A stretch of 64,000 nt of DNA from Saprospiraceae bacterium (lineage in GTDB: Bacteria; Bacteroidota; Bacteroidia; Chitinophagales; Saprospiraceae). Made by a program: the position numbers and the translations under genes. The notes beneath the pieces were generated by a model. It did not search any database, was not told the DNA's origin, and worked only from the letters and a program-made list of their open reading frames with translations. The DNA lies in the NCBI GenBank assembly GCA_028280415.1, contig JANQLV010000048.1, forward strand, positions 1 to 64,000, read 5' to 3'. Positions 51,656 through 61,821 of the stretch are shown one piece after another; the stretch's first letter is position 1; each line of letters opens with the position of its first letter.

Positions 51656-53640
51656 AAATCCTTAAAATGTTTTTTGCGCAGCATGTAATATTGCCAAATT
51701 ATACTTTTATTAATTATTCCGTTTTGATTGGGAACAGCGGAAATACTGGCCTTTTGGATTAATGCATTATAATGCTTTCGCTGTCGGAGCATTTTTCCAA
51801 AATTGCGATACATGGAAAGATGTGCCCGGATAATTGCCCAGACATTCTTGATTTGACCTTTAGATAAAAACATGAGCCCCGCAATACCATCCAGTATCAG
51901 TCTCAAGGGAATTAACCAGAAAAGCTTTACCCTCGATTCGTTTTTGATAATATTGTAAAAACTGTTTCTGAAATTGAGATAAACCTTCCTGGGATTTTGA
52001 TAGTCCAGCGTCCCGCCTCCGTAGTGATAAACTTTGGATTGGGTTTGCACCATGACTTTATATCCGGCTCTTTTGATACGCCAGCAAAGATCGATTTCTT
52101 CATGATGTGCAAAATAATGCTCATCAAAACCTTCAAGTTGATGATAAAGCTGACTGCGAATGACGAATGCCGCACCCGAGGCCCAGAAGATTTCGGACAG
52201 TTCATCATATTGTCCTTGATCTTTTTCTATGGTGTCAAATAGCCTTCCTTTACAAAAAGGATATCCCCATTTATCCATCATACCACCGGCTGCGCCGGCA
52301 TGTTCAAAATATTCTTTTGCTCTTTGGGCAAGTATTTTAGGTTGACAAATTCCAATGGTATGATCCTGCTCCATCAAATCAATAATGGGATTGAGCCAGT
52401 CAGCAGTTAGTTCCACATCTGAATTAAGCAAAACATAATAAGGTGCCTCGATTTGCTTTAGCGCTTTGTTATAACCTTTTGCAAAACCGTAATTCTTGTG
52501 CAGCTCCAGGATATCAACCTGTGGAAAATGCTGCCGCAGATAATCCAGTGAATCATCCGATGAACCATTATCGGCAACGATAAACTTCGTGTGTGGATAG
52601 GTGGATTGCAGTAGAGATGGGAGAAATTTTTCGAACCATTTTCGACCATTATAGTTTAGAATGACTACGGCGACCTCAGGCCCTTGCCTGGCAATTTGAT
52701 TTTTTTTTTCCGAACCAAGAATGGATTTTGCCTGTTGAGCATCATGTTCCATTTGCGCTTTTAACAAGTCCAGGTTCTCAAATTTCTGATCCTCCCGAAT
52801 AAAATCGATGAATTCTATTTTTAAAAAAGAATCGTATAAATCTCCTGAAAAATCAAATAAATGTGCTTCGATCGTTCGATTTTTAAAGGACTCCAAAGTT
52901 GGTCTCCTGCCTATATAAAGCACTCCGTCATATACCTTGCCTTGAGAATGTATCCGAATGGCATAGATGCCTTCTTTGGGGATGAGCTTATACCTGGAAG
53001 GCGGCTTTACATTGGCAGTGGGATAGCCCAGGGTATTTCCAATGCCCGCTCCCCGAATGACCGTCCCGCTTATGGAGAAATTATGGCCGAGTAACTGACT
53101 GGCAGTACGGATATTTCCTTCATCAAGTGCTTTTCTGATTTTTGAAGAGCTAATGGTAATATGATCAATCTCTTGTTTTTCAATTTCAATGACTTCAAAG
53201 CCTGCTTTTTCCTGATATTTTTTCAAATAGTTAATATCCCCGGCCCTGTTTTTTCCATATTTATGATCGTAGCCGATTACAATATATTTAGGCTGAAACT
53301 TTTTGATAAGAAAGTTTTCGATATAGGCTTCAGGCCTTTGATTTAAAAAAGCTTTATCAAAAGGAACCAGTACAACAGCATCAATACCAAAGGATTCGAG
53401 CAGGCTTGCTTTCTCTTCAATGGTAGTTATAAGCCGTAGATTATTATCCTCAGGGTTGAGTACAATGCGCGGATGTGGGTGAAAGGTAATGACAATACTT
53501 TTACCATTTATTTTGCGAGCCAATTGGTTAATTCTGTCCAGGATTTTTTGATGCCCGCGATGTACGCCGTCGAACGAACCAATGGTTATTACTGCATTTT
53601 CGAATTCCGGCAATTCTGCTAAATTATTGTATACCTCCAT
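51652..53640 (-). CDS. ribF: Fusion: riboflavin kinase/FAD synthetase (RibF) + family 2 glycosyltransferase
   Basis: 662-aa protein. Residues ~1-310 are a complete RibF, which makes FMN and FAD: FAD-synthetase part with VITIGSFDGVHRGHQKIL (~17-34) and KYIVIGYDHKYGKNRAGD (~118), the ISSSKIR signature, then the flavokinase with GNTLGYPTANVKPP (~205), EGIYAIR and a C-terminal helix. Residues ~322-662 are a GT2 enzyme: VAVVILNYNGRKW, KFIVADNGSSDDSL (~352), YYVLLNSDVELTADW with the DxD-equivalent (~395-410), and YFAHHEEIDLCWRIKRAG (~495-512), ending in a basic helical tail. The join (SILGSEKKNQIARQGPE) has no stop. The start is ATG 53640; a TTG at 53658 is less likely. It overlaps the RluA gene by 4 bp. 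I know of no link between the two activities. Confidence 0.88.
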   Translation of the reverse strand: MEVYNNLAELPEFENAVITIGSFDGVHRGHQKILDRINQLARKINGKSIVITFHPHPRIVLNPEDNNLRLITTIEEKASLLESFGIDAVVLVPFDKAFLNQRPEAYIENFLIKKFQPKYIVIGYDHKYGKNRAGDINYLKKYQEKAGFEVIEIEKQEIDHITISSSKIRKALDEGNIRTASQLLGHNFSISGTVIRGAGIGNTLGYPTANVKPPSRYKLIPKEGIYAIRIHSQGKVYDGVLYIGRRPTLESFKNRTIEAHLFDFSGDLYDSFLKIEFIDFIREDQKFENLDLLKAQMEHDAQQAKSILGSEKKNQIARQGPEVAVVILNYNGRKWFEKFLPSLLQSTYPHTKFIVADNGSSDDSLDYLRQHFPQVDILELHKNYGFAKGYNKALKQIEAPYYVLLNSDVELTADWLNPIIDLMEQDHTIGICQPKILAQRAKEYFEHAGAAGGMMDKWGYPFCKGRLFDTIEKDQGQYDELSEIFWASGAAFVIRSQLYHQLEGFDEHYFAHHEEIDLCWRIKRAGYKVMVQTQSKVYHYGGGTLDYQNPRKVYLNFRNSFYNIIKNESRVKLFWLIPLRLILDGIAGLMFLSKGQIKNVWAIIRAHLSMYRNFGKMLRQRKHYNALIQKASISAVPNQNGIINKSIIWQYYMLRKKHFKDL

Positions 53641-54414
53641 GCACTGCAAATGTAGCAATTTTTCAATATTAAATTTGCTTTTGATTAGCTCCTGTTCGAT
53701 CCTAGAGCCTTATAATATATGACAAAATTGTTGTTCTATTCATTCAGGAGATGTTTTGAGTTTGAAATATTTGTAATGATAAAGTACCAAGGCCGAACTT
53801 TGAACAATGTAGCTTTTAATATATTTGAAAAGAAAGGAGCGCATTATTAGTTGGACAAACCTATAGCAACATACTATCCCGAAGTAATCCGGAACAAAGG
53901 CTATGAGAGTCATTTTTTCGCATCATTAGCACTAACTTTAGAGACAATTTACTCTTACAATGCACTGTATTTAACATGCTATTATCATTGGAAAACAGGG
54001 CAAACATTGTTACGATGTATTTGGTGAAAATATTGATATTTACAAAAAGTCCTAAATTGCACCCTGGAGGCCAATCAACTCCTTATCTATTCCAAAAAGT
54101 ACTGCAAAACTAAATCATTTTTGAGCACATCGAACTAAATAAATTATATTCAGCAAAGTTTATATATAGATAAACTTCAGTTAATATCTGCAGCGTATTT
54201 TCGTTCCCGAAAACAACAAGCGGTCAATAACTCTTATTTCAAACCAATATTTATAGCAGAGGTATATGCTTAGCCTTCCTCTTTTTGGTTGGATATTTTT
54301 GTAATAGAGTCCTGACTATTCATAAATGAACCAAAAACAATTGAGAGATGCTAATAGCTTGGCCGGCATGCCTAGGATCATCTCCTTCCTTTTAATTAAA
54401 AAACTATAAAAAAA
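53641..54414. other. Long regulatory region between divergent RibF-GT2 and SusC genes
   Basis: This is the longest spacer of the window (774 bp) and is strongly AT-rich. CAAATGTA at 53647-53654 gives a minus-strand TACATTTG box for the RibF-GT2 gene. TATTTTTG at 54294-54301 is a candidate -7 box for the SusC operon, leaving a leader of about 110 nt. No gene, RNA or repeat was recognised. Such long leaders before SusC genes often carry regulator sites, but none is identifiable here. Confidence 0.45.
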
Positions 54415-57400
54415 ATGAAAATTTCTCTAATCAAAGTCCTGTTCATGGGCTTTTGGGTATTATGCCATTGTCAGGAAATCCTTGCGGCACCCAACACCGA
54501 ACTATCAAAAATAGAACTAAGGTCCATCAAAGGAATTGTTACCGATGAAAAAGGTGAACCGCTAATTGGTGCAACGGTATTCGTAAAAGGAACTGATTTG
54601 GGTACAACTACCGGAGCAGATGGAAGCTTTACCATCACAGCAGATGAAGGTGATGTTTTGGTGGTCTCCTATGTGGGTTATATTAGCAAAGAAATCGTGC
54701 TGGGTAATCAGGATAATCTGTCTATTCAGTTAGCTGCTAATGCTACTATTTTAGATGACGTAGTAGTAGTCGCTTATGGTACGCAAAAAAAATCAGATGT
54801 CACTGGTGCGATTGGTGGGGTAGATGAAGATGATTTTAATCGAGGTGTGGTTACCAACCCTGGTCAGTTGTTACAAGGAAAAGTAGCAGGTGTTAATGTC
54901 TCAAGCGTAAGTGGTGAGCCTGGTGCTGCACAGAATGTAATCATCAGAGGTATCGGAAGTTTGAGATCAGGAACTACTCCTTTATACGTAGTGGATGGAT
55001 TTGTTCTTGATAATTCATCAACGGGATTGGCTAACAATCCATTAAATTTCATTAATCCTGGCGATATTGAGAGTATTGATGTACTTAAAGATGCCTCAGC
55101 AGCAGCTATCTATGGGGCGAGAGCTTCTAATGGTGTAGTTGTAATCACCACTAAAAAGGGTACCGTTGGAAAGACAGAAACATCGCTTTCCGCTTCAACA
55201 GCCTTTTCCAGAATTGCTAAACAATTACCTGTCTTTAGTGCTGATGAATTTAGAAACCAGGTCGAAGCTATTGGAGGAAGACTGGATGATTTTGGTGGTG
55301 ACACCAATTGGCAAGATGAATTGACACAGACCGGTATTTCCAATAATATTAATTTGTCAATGAGCGGAGCGGCAAATGAGAGGTTTTCCTATTATGCCTC
55401 TGTTGGCTATCAAACTCAAGAGGGAATTTTAAAAAATAGTAATCTTGAGAGGTACTCTGGAAAACTGAATATAAGTCAAAAAGCGTTGGATGGGCGTCTT
55501 AATATTGGTTTTAACTTGACGGCTGCTCGTACTGAAAACTTAAGACCAAATATTACTTCTACCCTGGTAGATATGCTAGAGTTTAATCCAACCTTCTCAC
55601 CCAGAGATGCTGATGGTAAACCTGCCCTTTTGGATGAAAACAGACTGAATCCACTGGCTAGAAATGATATTTATTCTGATATGGCCATCAATAATCGGAT
55701 TTTGGCTAATATTACGCCATCCCTTGAGATTGTAAAGGGATTAACCTATAAACTGAACTTTGGTGTTGATTACTCTACGACTTCCAGGAATGTGCAATGG
55801 AAACCTTATGTACCTTTAGCAGATTTTTCAGGCGGGTCTCTAAATTCAATAGAAGTAGAAAACAATAATCAGCTTGTAGAAAATACACTGACCTATCAGC
55901 TTTCAAAAAATGTACATAGCATTAATATTCTTGCAGGTCATTCCTATCAAAAATTTTTTATTGCTTCGCGATCTACTTCATTTGAAAGGTTCATAGACAA
56001 TGGGATTGATCCGGTATATCAAGATCATACCAGCCCGGATGATCTAAGGACTACCGTAAATAGTCTTGCTGAAGAGAATGAGCTTCAGTCATTTTTTGGA
56101 AGAATTAACTATGCTTATGACAGCAAGTATTTATTTACGGCTACAATGAGGGCGGATGGTTCGTCTAAATTTGGTGATAATAATAAATATGCTTATTTCC
56201 CTTCATTTGCGCTAGGCTGGAACATCAGTAATGAAGATTTTTTCAATAGTAATAATACGGTTTTCGATAACTTAAAATTAAGAGCAAGCTGGGGGCAAAC
56301 TGGTAATCAAGAAATTCCTTCTAAGATTACCCAAGAAAGTTTCAATGAAACGAGATCCCAGAGCGGAAGTGATTCCAATAATACCTATCCATTGGAACCT
56401 GATCAACTCACTTTGGATCAATATCCATTTGGGGTAACATTTACTCGATTGGCCAATCCTGATATTCAGTGGGAGGTGTCTACACAAACCAATGTAGGAC
56501 TTGATTTCGCATTGTTTAATTATCGACTGACAGGTACTGTAGACTATTTCAATAAAGTATCGGACAATATCTTACTTGAAATATCACCTGCTGATCCAAT
56601 CCAGCCTACAGCTACTTTCTGGACCAATATTCCGAATATGGAAATTAGAAATAGTGGACTTGAACTAGCATTGGATTATAGTAGTGACCCTGCTCGAGAT
56701 TTCCGTTGGAATATCGGTGGTAATATCTCTTGGATAGATAATGAAATCGTCGATTCTCCGTTTTCCGTTTTAACTACTGGTGTTGCTCAAGGTGCGGGAC
56801 AGACCGGTGCTACCATTAATGGTTATATCAATGGTGAGGCAATTGGTGCATTCTACATGCAGACTTTCGATGGCATCGGCCCTGATGGCCTTAACCTTTT
56901 TGTAGATACGAACGGTGATGATGTTATTCTGGATAATGATAGAACTGTCGTTGGTTCTGCATTACCTAATACGCTATATGGTTTCTATGTAAATTTATCC
57001 TACAAGGATTTCGATTTAGGTGTTAATTTCAATGGGGTAGCAGGTAATAAAATTTATAACCACACAGCTATGAGCAGCTTTATCAAAGGTAAGTTAGCTG
57101 TATCTTCTAATACAACTGACTTTGCAGTAGAATTTCCAAATGAAGAAATTACTAATTTCAATGAAGTATCTACAAGATTCCTGGAAGATGGTGATTTTTT
57201 AAGATTAAACAATCTAACACTTGGTTACAATTTGAATACTGAAAAACTTGGTATTAGTAATGCTATCCAGCGTGCTCGCCTATCATTTACAGGACAAAAT
57301 TTATTTTTAATCACTAACTACTCCGGGTACGACCCTGAAGTAAGTACCGGAAACACTTCTGGAGGAATCCAAACATTTGGAATTGATCGCTTTGCCTATC

Positions 57401-57444
57401 CTTCTGCCAGAACCTTTTTGATAGGACTAGATATCACATTCTAG
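54415..57444 (+). CDS. SusC/RagA-type TonB-dependent outer-membrane transporter
   Basis: 1009-aa transporter. A signal peptide ends ILAAP. Residues ~35-115 are the carboxypeptidase-like domain (IKGIVTDEKGEPLIGATVFV). The SusC mark DVVVVAYGTQKKSDVTGAIG (~118-137) and plug segments GQLLQGKVAGVNV, PLYVVDGFVLDN and ASAAAIYGARASNGVVVITTKKG follow. The remainder is a barrel ending FLIGLDITF with terminal Phe. SusC transports the substrate captured by SusD. It opens a run of SusD and four phosphate-related hydrolases, so an organophosphate ligand is more likely than a glycan, which is inferred from context. No FecR/anti-sigma domain is present. Confidence 0.93.
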   Translation: MKISLIKVLFMGFWVLCHCQEILAAPNTELSKIELRSIKGIVTDEKGEPLIGATVFVKGTDLGTTTGADGSFTITADEGDVLVVSYVGYISKEIVLGNQDNLSIQLAANATILDDVVVVAYGTQKKSDVTGAIGGVDEDDFNRGVVTNPGQLLQGKVAGVNVSSVSGEPGAAQNVIIRGIGSLRSGTTPLYVVDGFVLDNSSTGLANNPLNFINPGDIESIDVLKDASAAAIYGARASNGVVVITTKKGTVGKTETSLSASTAFSRIAKQLPVFSADEFRNQVEAIGGRLDDFGGDTNWQDELTQTGISNNINLSMSGAANERFSYYASVGYQTQEGILKNSNLERYSGKLNISQKALDGRLNIGFNLTAARTENLRPNITSTLVDMLEFNPTFSPRDADGKPALLDENRLNPLARNDIYSDMAINNRILANITPSLEIVKGLTYKLNFGVDYSTTSRNVQWKPYVPLADFSGGSLNSIEVENNNQLVENTLTYQLSKNVHSINILAGHSYQKFFIASRSTSFERFIDNGIDPVYQDHTSPDDLRTTVNSLAEENELQSFFGRINYAYDSKYLFTATMRADGSSKFGDNNKYAYFPSFALGWNISNEDFFNSNNTVFDNLKLRASWGQTGNQEIPSKITQESFNETRSQSGSDSNNTYPLEPDQLTLDQYPFGVTFTRLANPDIQWEVSTQTNVGLDFALFNYRLTGTVDYFNKVSDNILLEISPADPIQPTATFWTNIPNMEIRNSGLELALDYSSDPARDFRWNIGGNISWIDNEIVDSPFSVLTTGVAQGAGQTGATINGYINGEAIGAFYMQTFDGIGPDGLNLFVDTNGDDVILDNDRTVVGSALPNTLYGFYVNLSYKDFDLGVNFNGVAGNKIYNHTAMSSFIKGKLAVSSNTTDFAVEFPNEEITNFNEVSTRFLEDGDFLRLNNLTLGYNLNTEKLGISNAIQRARLSFTGQNLFLITNYSGYDPEVSTGNTSGGIQTFGIDRFAYPSARTFLIGLDITF

Positions 57445-57476
57445 GGACTAACTAATCATTTTCCATTAACATTTTA

Positions 57477-59264
57477 ATGTCAACAATAATGAAATACAAT
57501 AATATAATTAAAGCAATTTTCCTGATAACTCTATTAAGTATGCAGTGGAGTTGTACAGACTTGGAGGAGAACGTTTTGGATGAATCATTTGAAGGTACAG
57601 GTCAGGCAGAGACAGTTAGTGGAGCCATTGCTCCTGCCTATGGATACATGAGAAGAGGGGTGTGGAGACATACGATCTACTTCGGCTTACAGGAAGTTAC
57701 CTCTGATGAAGCAATACTTCCAGCCAGAGGTGGTACAGACTGGTTTGATGGTGGAAAATACATCGCATTACATGCTCACCAGATGACCCCCTCTAATGGA
57801 GTAGTAACTGATTCCTGGAATGGTGTTACGACCAATATTTCCAGAGCCTTAACAGCTATTGAAGTACTGCGACCGTTATCGGAGGCTGGTGATGCCGAAG
57901 CTACCGGTGCTCTATATGAGATGATTGCCATGAGAGCCTATCTGAATATGCTTATGTTGGAAAGTTGGGGCCTTGCATTTGAAAAGGAAAGCTCTCTGGA
58001 GACTTCTATTATACTAAGAGGCCAAGATGCTATAGACTACATCCAGAGTGAACTCGAATCAGTGGTGAATGTGATAAATACTGATAAAGGAACCGGTAGA
58101 TTTACACAAGGAGCGGTATGGGGACTATTGGCAAGATTGCACCTTAACGCTGCTGTTTACAGAGACCCTTACGGCACGCCTAACTTTACTCAAGAGGATA
58201 TGAATAAGGTGATAGAGTACACTGACCTTATTATCAACTCTGGTGAATACGCTCTTGAGTCAGAATACTTTAATCTTTTCAACGATGATAATAATGGTAA
58301 TCCTGAGTTGATTTTTGCCTTGGATCAAAGAGGGCAGTTATCAAATGAACATGGGAGATGGGCCTACTGGTCGGTTTCTGGTGCCATGTTGGCCAGACCG
58401 GAATGGATCGCTGATGGAAACCCTGATGGGACCAATGGGCCGGCTATGACCCCCGACTTTTACCAAACCTGGGTAGATGCTTATGGAAATGTGGATCCTG
58501 CTGAAGCTGATGCCAGGTTTTACAAGAAAAATGTAATGGTACCTGAGGAACTACAAGATTTAACTGGACTTTCTCCTGCTAATGATGAAGATCATTTCTT
58601 CTGTGTACCGCCATTAGATTTCCAAATGGACAGAGGTATCCTCAGAGGAGTACAATGGGGACCAAGAGAGGGAGCCGATGGTAACTTTCTGGCTTGTAAT
58701 GATGGTTCTGCAAGAATATATCCGGTCAGAGAAGATGCTACGAGTTCAGTCAGAGAAGTAGATGGTGAAGAAGTCTATGTGACACATGTTCTAGACATTA
58801 ATTTCACGACGGAAGGAAGTTTTCACAATACCGGATACAGATACGCCAAACATCAGTTCAGCAGTACATCGCCTAATGGTACCAGCAATAGTAGTGTTGA
58901 TTTAGTACTTTTGCGATTAGGGGAGGTATACCTGAATAGAGCAGAGGCCAAGCTAAGACTTGGAGATGTAGCAGGGGCATTGGCTGATATCAATACGCTG
59001 AGAACTTCGAGAGATGCACGTCCGGATCAGACACCGGCTGCTCTAAATGAAATTGATTTAGATCGATTGTTTGACGAGCGCGGATTCGAGCTTTACTGGG
59101 AAGGTCACAGAAGAAATGATCAGATCAGGTTCGGAAAGTTTGAGGACAGTTGGACCGAAAAAACCAATACTTCTACTGATAAGAGATTATTTCCAATTCC
59201 TCAAAGTGCTATTGATGGAGCTTCAAATCTTGAAGGCTTCTTGGTGCAAAATCAAGGTTACTAA
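57477..59264 (+). CDS. SusD/RagB-type surface substrate-binding lipoprotein
   Basis: 595-aa lipoprotein whose signal ends LLSMQWSCTDLEE, with the Cys lipobox. N-terminal SusD segments include SRALTAIEVLRPLSE and YEMIAMRAYLNMLMLESWGL (~160), and C-terminal ones LVLLRLGEVYLNRAEAKLRL (~485), AGALADINTLRTSRDA and LDRLFDERGFELYWEGHRRN (~545). SusD caps the SusC channel and binds the substrate. It starts 32 bp behind SusC. Two ATGs (57477, 57489) are in frame; both give an acceptable lipoprotein signal. The next gene is 273 bp away across a repeat element, so the downstream hydrolases could have their own promoter. Confidence 0.93.
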   Translation: MSTIMKYNNIIKAIFLITLLSMQWSCTDLEENVLDESFEGTGQAETVSGAIAPAYGYMRRGVWRHTIYFGLQEVTSDEAILPARGGTDWFDGGKYIALHAHQMTPSNGVVTDSWNGVTTNISRALTAIEVLRPLSEAGDAEATGALYEMIAMRAYLNMLMLESWGLAFEKESSLETSIILRGQDAIDYIQSELESVVNVINTDKGTGRFTQGAVWGLLARLHLNAAVYRDPYGTPNFTQEDMNKVIEYTDLIINSGEYALESEYFNLFNDDNNGNPELIFALDQRGQLSNEHGRWAYWSVSGAMLARPEWIADGNPDGTNGPAMTPDFYQTWVDAYGNVDPAEADARFYKKNVMVPEELQDLTGLSPANDEDHFFCVPPLDFQMDRGILRGVQWGPREGADGNFLACNDGSARIYPVREDATSSVREVDGEEVYVTHVLDINFTTEGSFHNTGYRYAKHQFSSTSPNGTSNSSVDLVLLRLGEVYLNRAEAKLRLGDVAGALADINTLRTSRDARPDQTPAALNEIDLDRLFDERGFELYWEGHRRNDQIRFGKFEDSWTEKTNTSTDKRLFPIPQSAIDGASNLEGFLVQNQGY

Positions 59265-59423
59265 GTGAGGGAACAAAATTATTTTGATTTATTCTAGACT
59301 TTCTGAAATTCATTAAGTATTTATTTGACTAATAAGGAATTGGCCTATGAATTTTGGAAAGTCTTAAAAGAGAAAAATCTGAATATTTTGTCAACCCACT
59401 TAATACATAAAATATTTACATAT

Positions 59424-59516
59424 GAGTCATTCCGGATTTTGGCTAAAATCTATTGTGAAATTGAATATTAAATAGTCTATAAATTCCTTTAGAAATGCTA
59501 AAATTTGGGATGACTC
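59424..59516. repeat. GAGTCATCC-type short inverted-repeat element (93 bp)
   Basis: GAGTCATTCCGGATTTTGGC at 59424-59443 pairs with GCTAAAATTTGGGATGACTC at 59497-59516. The interior GAAATTGAATATT and AGTCTATAAATTCCTTTAG matches the element at 48614-48837. It stands between susD and the phospholipase gene. The flanking bases of this 273-bp spacer contain no gene. Confidence 0.6.
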
Positions 59517-59537
59517 CTATTTTACACTTTATCAATT

Positions 59538-60659
59538 ATGAACAATTTCTTTTCTATAAGTAGTACCCTGATCGTTCTGGCAATAGTAGTGATTTCTTCC
59601 TTAGGCTGTAAAAGGGAAAATGCTCAGGCCGTATCCGGACTTAAACTCAACGAAATACAAATAATTGGAAGTCATAACAGTTATAAGGAAAAAATAGAGC
59701 CCGCCCTTTTGCAGATATTGAAAAGTGAAAACCCTGATGTAGAAGGACTGGACTATGAGCATATTTCTATTAGAAAACAGCTGGAGCTTGGATTGAGAAG
59801 TTTAGAATTGGATGTACTCCATGACCCCATCGGGGGGCATTATACGAAACCTAAGGGCATTGAAATGCTGGAAGCTCAGGGCTACCAAGCGGAGAGATAT
59901 GATACCACTGCTCTGACTTCAGCGGGACTCAAGACATTTCATGTGCCGGATATTGATTTTAGAAGTAGTTGTCTGACGTTTAAAGCTTGTCTGTCCGAAG
60001 TGAAGGAGTGGTCGGATATGCATCCCAATCATATTCCTGTCATCATTACGATTAATCCAAAGTCATCAGGAGTAGATAGGCCAGATTTTACAGAAGTTCT
60101 GCCATTTGATGAGGAGGCATTAGACGCGCTGGATTCAGAAATAAAAGAAATATTTAGTTCAGATAAGCTGATTACGCCCCGATTAATCAAAGGCAAATAC
60201 AGTTCTTTAAAAGAGGCCGTAACACAAAGCGGTTGGCCATTGCTGAGTGAAATGCAAGGAAGAATTTTATTTGTCCTTGATTCTCCGGAAACTATTACAG
60301 AGGAATATTTGAAGGCTAATAATTATGACAGGCCCATGTTTGTTAATGTAAACTATGAACATCCTCAATGTGCATTTCTGATCATGAATAGCCCGGTCGA
60401 GCAGGAAACAGCAATTCAAGAAAGGGTAGCGCAGGGTTTTATGGTAAGAACAAGAGCAGATGCCAATACGCAAGAAGCCCGGAATGGGGATCTATCGAGA
60501 TTTGAAGCAGCTATTCGATCAGGAGCACAGGTAATTAGTACGGACTATTATCTAAAATCATTAAGCCCTAATCAAGACTTTGAAATCGTTTTTGAAGATC
60601 GTTCTTACAGTCGGTGTAATCCTGTTCTGGTCACTTCAGCATCTTGCATTGTACAGTAA
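59538..60659 (+). CDS. PI-PLC-C1-type phospholipase C lipoprotein
   Basis: 373-aa exported lipoprotein (signal ...VISSLGCKREN) of the calcium-dependent phosphatidylinositol-specific phospholipase C1-like family. Residues ~41-55 have IQIIGSHNSYKEKI with the first catalytic His, LRSLELDVLHDPIGGHY (~91-107) the metal-binding Glu/Asp, FHVPDIDFRSSCLTFKACL (~134-152) the second His region, and GAQVISTDYYLKS near the C-terminus. The enzyme would cleave phosphodiester bonds of phosphoinositides or similar substrates outside the cell or in the periplasm. It begins the hydrolase block PLC - phosphatase - EEP - phosphatase, with a 13-bp gap to the next gene. The substrate is inferred from family only. 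Confidence 0.85.
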   Translation: MNNFFSISSTLIVLAIVVISSLGCKRENAQAVSGLKLNEIQIIGSHNSYKEKIEPALLQILKSENPDVEGLDYEHISIRKQLELGLRSLELDVLHDPIGGHYTKPKGIEMLEAQGYQAERYDTTALTSAGLKTFHVPDIDFRSSCLTFKACLSEVKEWSDMHPNHIPVIITINPKSSGVDRPDFTEVLPFDEEALDALDSEIKEIFSSDKLITPRLIKGKYSSLKEAVTQSGWPLLSEMQGRILFVLDSPETITEEYLKANNYDRPMFVNVNYEHPQCAFLIMNSPVEQETAIQERVAQGFMVRTRADANTQEARNGDLSRFEAAIRSGAQVISTDYYLKSLSPNQDFEIVFEDRSYSRCNPVLVTSASCIVQ

Positions 60660-60672
60660 AATTTAGAGCTGA

Positions 60673-61797
60673 ATGAAATGTATTTTCATATTTTGGTTGG
60701 CAGTTGTTCTTTTTACTATTACGAGCTGTTCTAAGCTAAAAGAGAAAGATAAATTTGCCAAAGCATCAGCACCTAATATCATCTTTTTGATTGGAGATGG
60801 TATGGGGCTGTCCCAAATCTCAACAGCCTATTATTTTGGTGATGAAAAATCCAATTTCTCGAGATTTAGAAATATTGGATTTCATAGATCGTCTGATCTC
60901 AAATACAAGGTCACAGATTCTGCGGCTGGGGCTACAGCATTCGCCATAGGTCAAAAAACGTATAGAAGAGCGATTGGTGTTTCCATTGATTCTATTCCGC
61001 AGGAGAACATACTCGAATTCTTGCAAAAAGAAAATTACAAAACGGGAGTAGTTACAATGACTTCTATTACCGGAGCCACTCCGGCTGCATTTTATGCCCA
61101 TGCAGTACATCGGGATATGAATGAAGACATAGCCACCTACTTAGTAGATGCTGACATTGATCTTGTAATAGGAGGGGGGAGACAGTATTTCAATAAAAGG
61201 AAAGATGGCAAAAACCTTATCTTATCACTTATTGAAAAAGGATACCTGGTTGATACTCTGGAACTCTCTAAACCAGATTTCAACAGGCAAAACGTTTACT
61301 TATTAGCTGATGATAATATGCCATCAAGGATAGCGGAAAGGGGAGATATGTTTGCTAAAGCGACACGGACAGCGCTGGATTATTTTGAGCAGTCTCCTAA
61401 ACCATATTTTTTGATGATAGAAGGGGCATTTATTGACTGGGCGGGTCATGGAAATGATGCGGAGATGTTAGTAGAAGAAGTCGAGGATTTTGATAAAACG
61501 CTCGGTATCTTGATTGATTTTGTTGAGAAGCATCCGAATACTTTGTTAGTCGTAACTGCAGATCATGAGACGGGTGGAGCGAGCCTGGCTAAAAAATACC
61601 ATGACACTGAAGTATTCGGGAGAAAGAAGCTTATTCCTGATGAGATTGAATTGAGTTTCAACTCCAAGGAACATACTGCCACATTAATTCCGGTATTTGC
61701 AAAAGGGCCTGGTGCAGAAGATTTCCAGGGAATATATGAGAACAATGATATCTATCATAAATTGATATCTGTTTATCAGGCGAATAAAAACAAATAG
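60673..61797 (+). CDS. Alkaline phosphatase, lipoprotein (copy 1)
   Basis: 374-aa phosphomonoesterase of the PhoA-type superfamily, probably anchored outside the inner membrane: signal ends FTITSCSKLK. Metal and catalytic marks are IIFLIGDGMGLSQ (Asp ~42), the nucleophile in VTDSAAGATAFAIG (Ser83), HAVHRDMNED (~147-156), EGAFIDWAGHGNDAE (Glu ~250, Asp/His ~254-258) and VVTADHETGG (~295-304). Shorter than E. coli PhoA, as is common in Bacteroidota. It is 13 bp behind the phospholipase gene, and a close paralogue follows two genes on. It would release phosphate from the phospholipase product. Confidence 0.93.
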   Translation: MKCIFIFWLAVVLFTITSCSKLKEKDKFAKASAPNIIFLIGDGMGLSQISTAYYFGDEKSNFSRFRNIGFHRSSDLKYKVTDSAAGATAFAIGQKTYRRAIGVSIDSIPQENILEFLQKENYKTGVVTMTSITGATPAAFYAHAVHRDMNEDIATYLVDADIDLVIGGGRQYFNKRKDGKNLILSLIEKGYLVDTLELSKPDFNRQNVYLLADDNMPSRIAERGDMFAKATRTALDYFEQSPKPYFLMIEGAFIDWAGHGNDAEMLVEEVEDFDKTLGILIDFVEKHPNTLLVVTADHETGGASLAKKYHDTEVFGRKKLIPDEIELSFNSKEHTATLIPVFAKGPGAEDFQGIYENNDIYHKLISVYQANKNK

Positions 61798-61821
61798 CTA
61801 ACAAAAAGCAAAGTACCAAAC

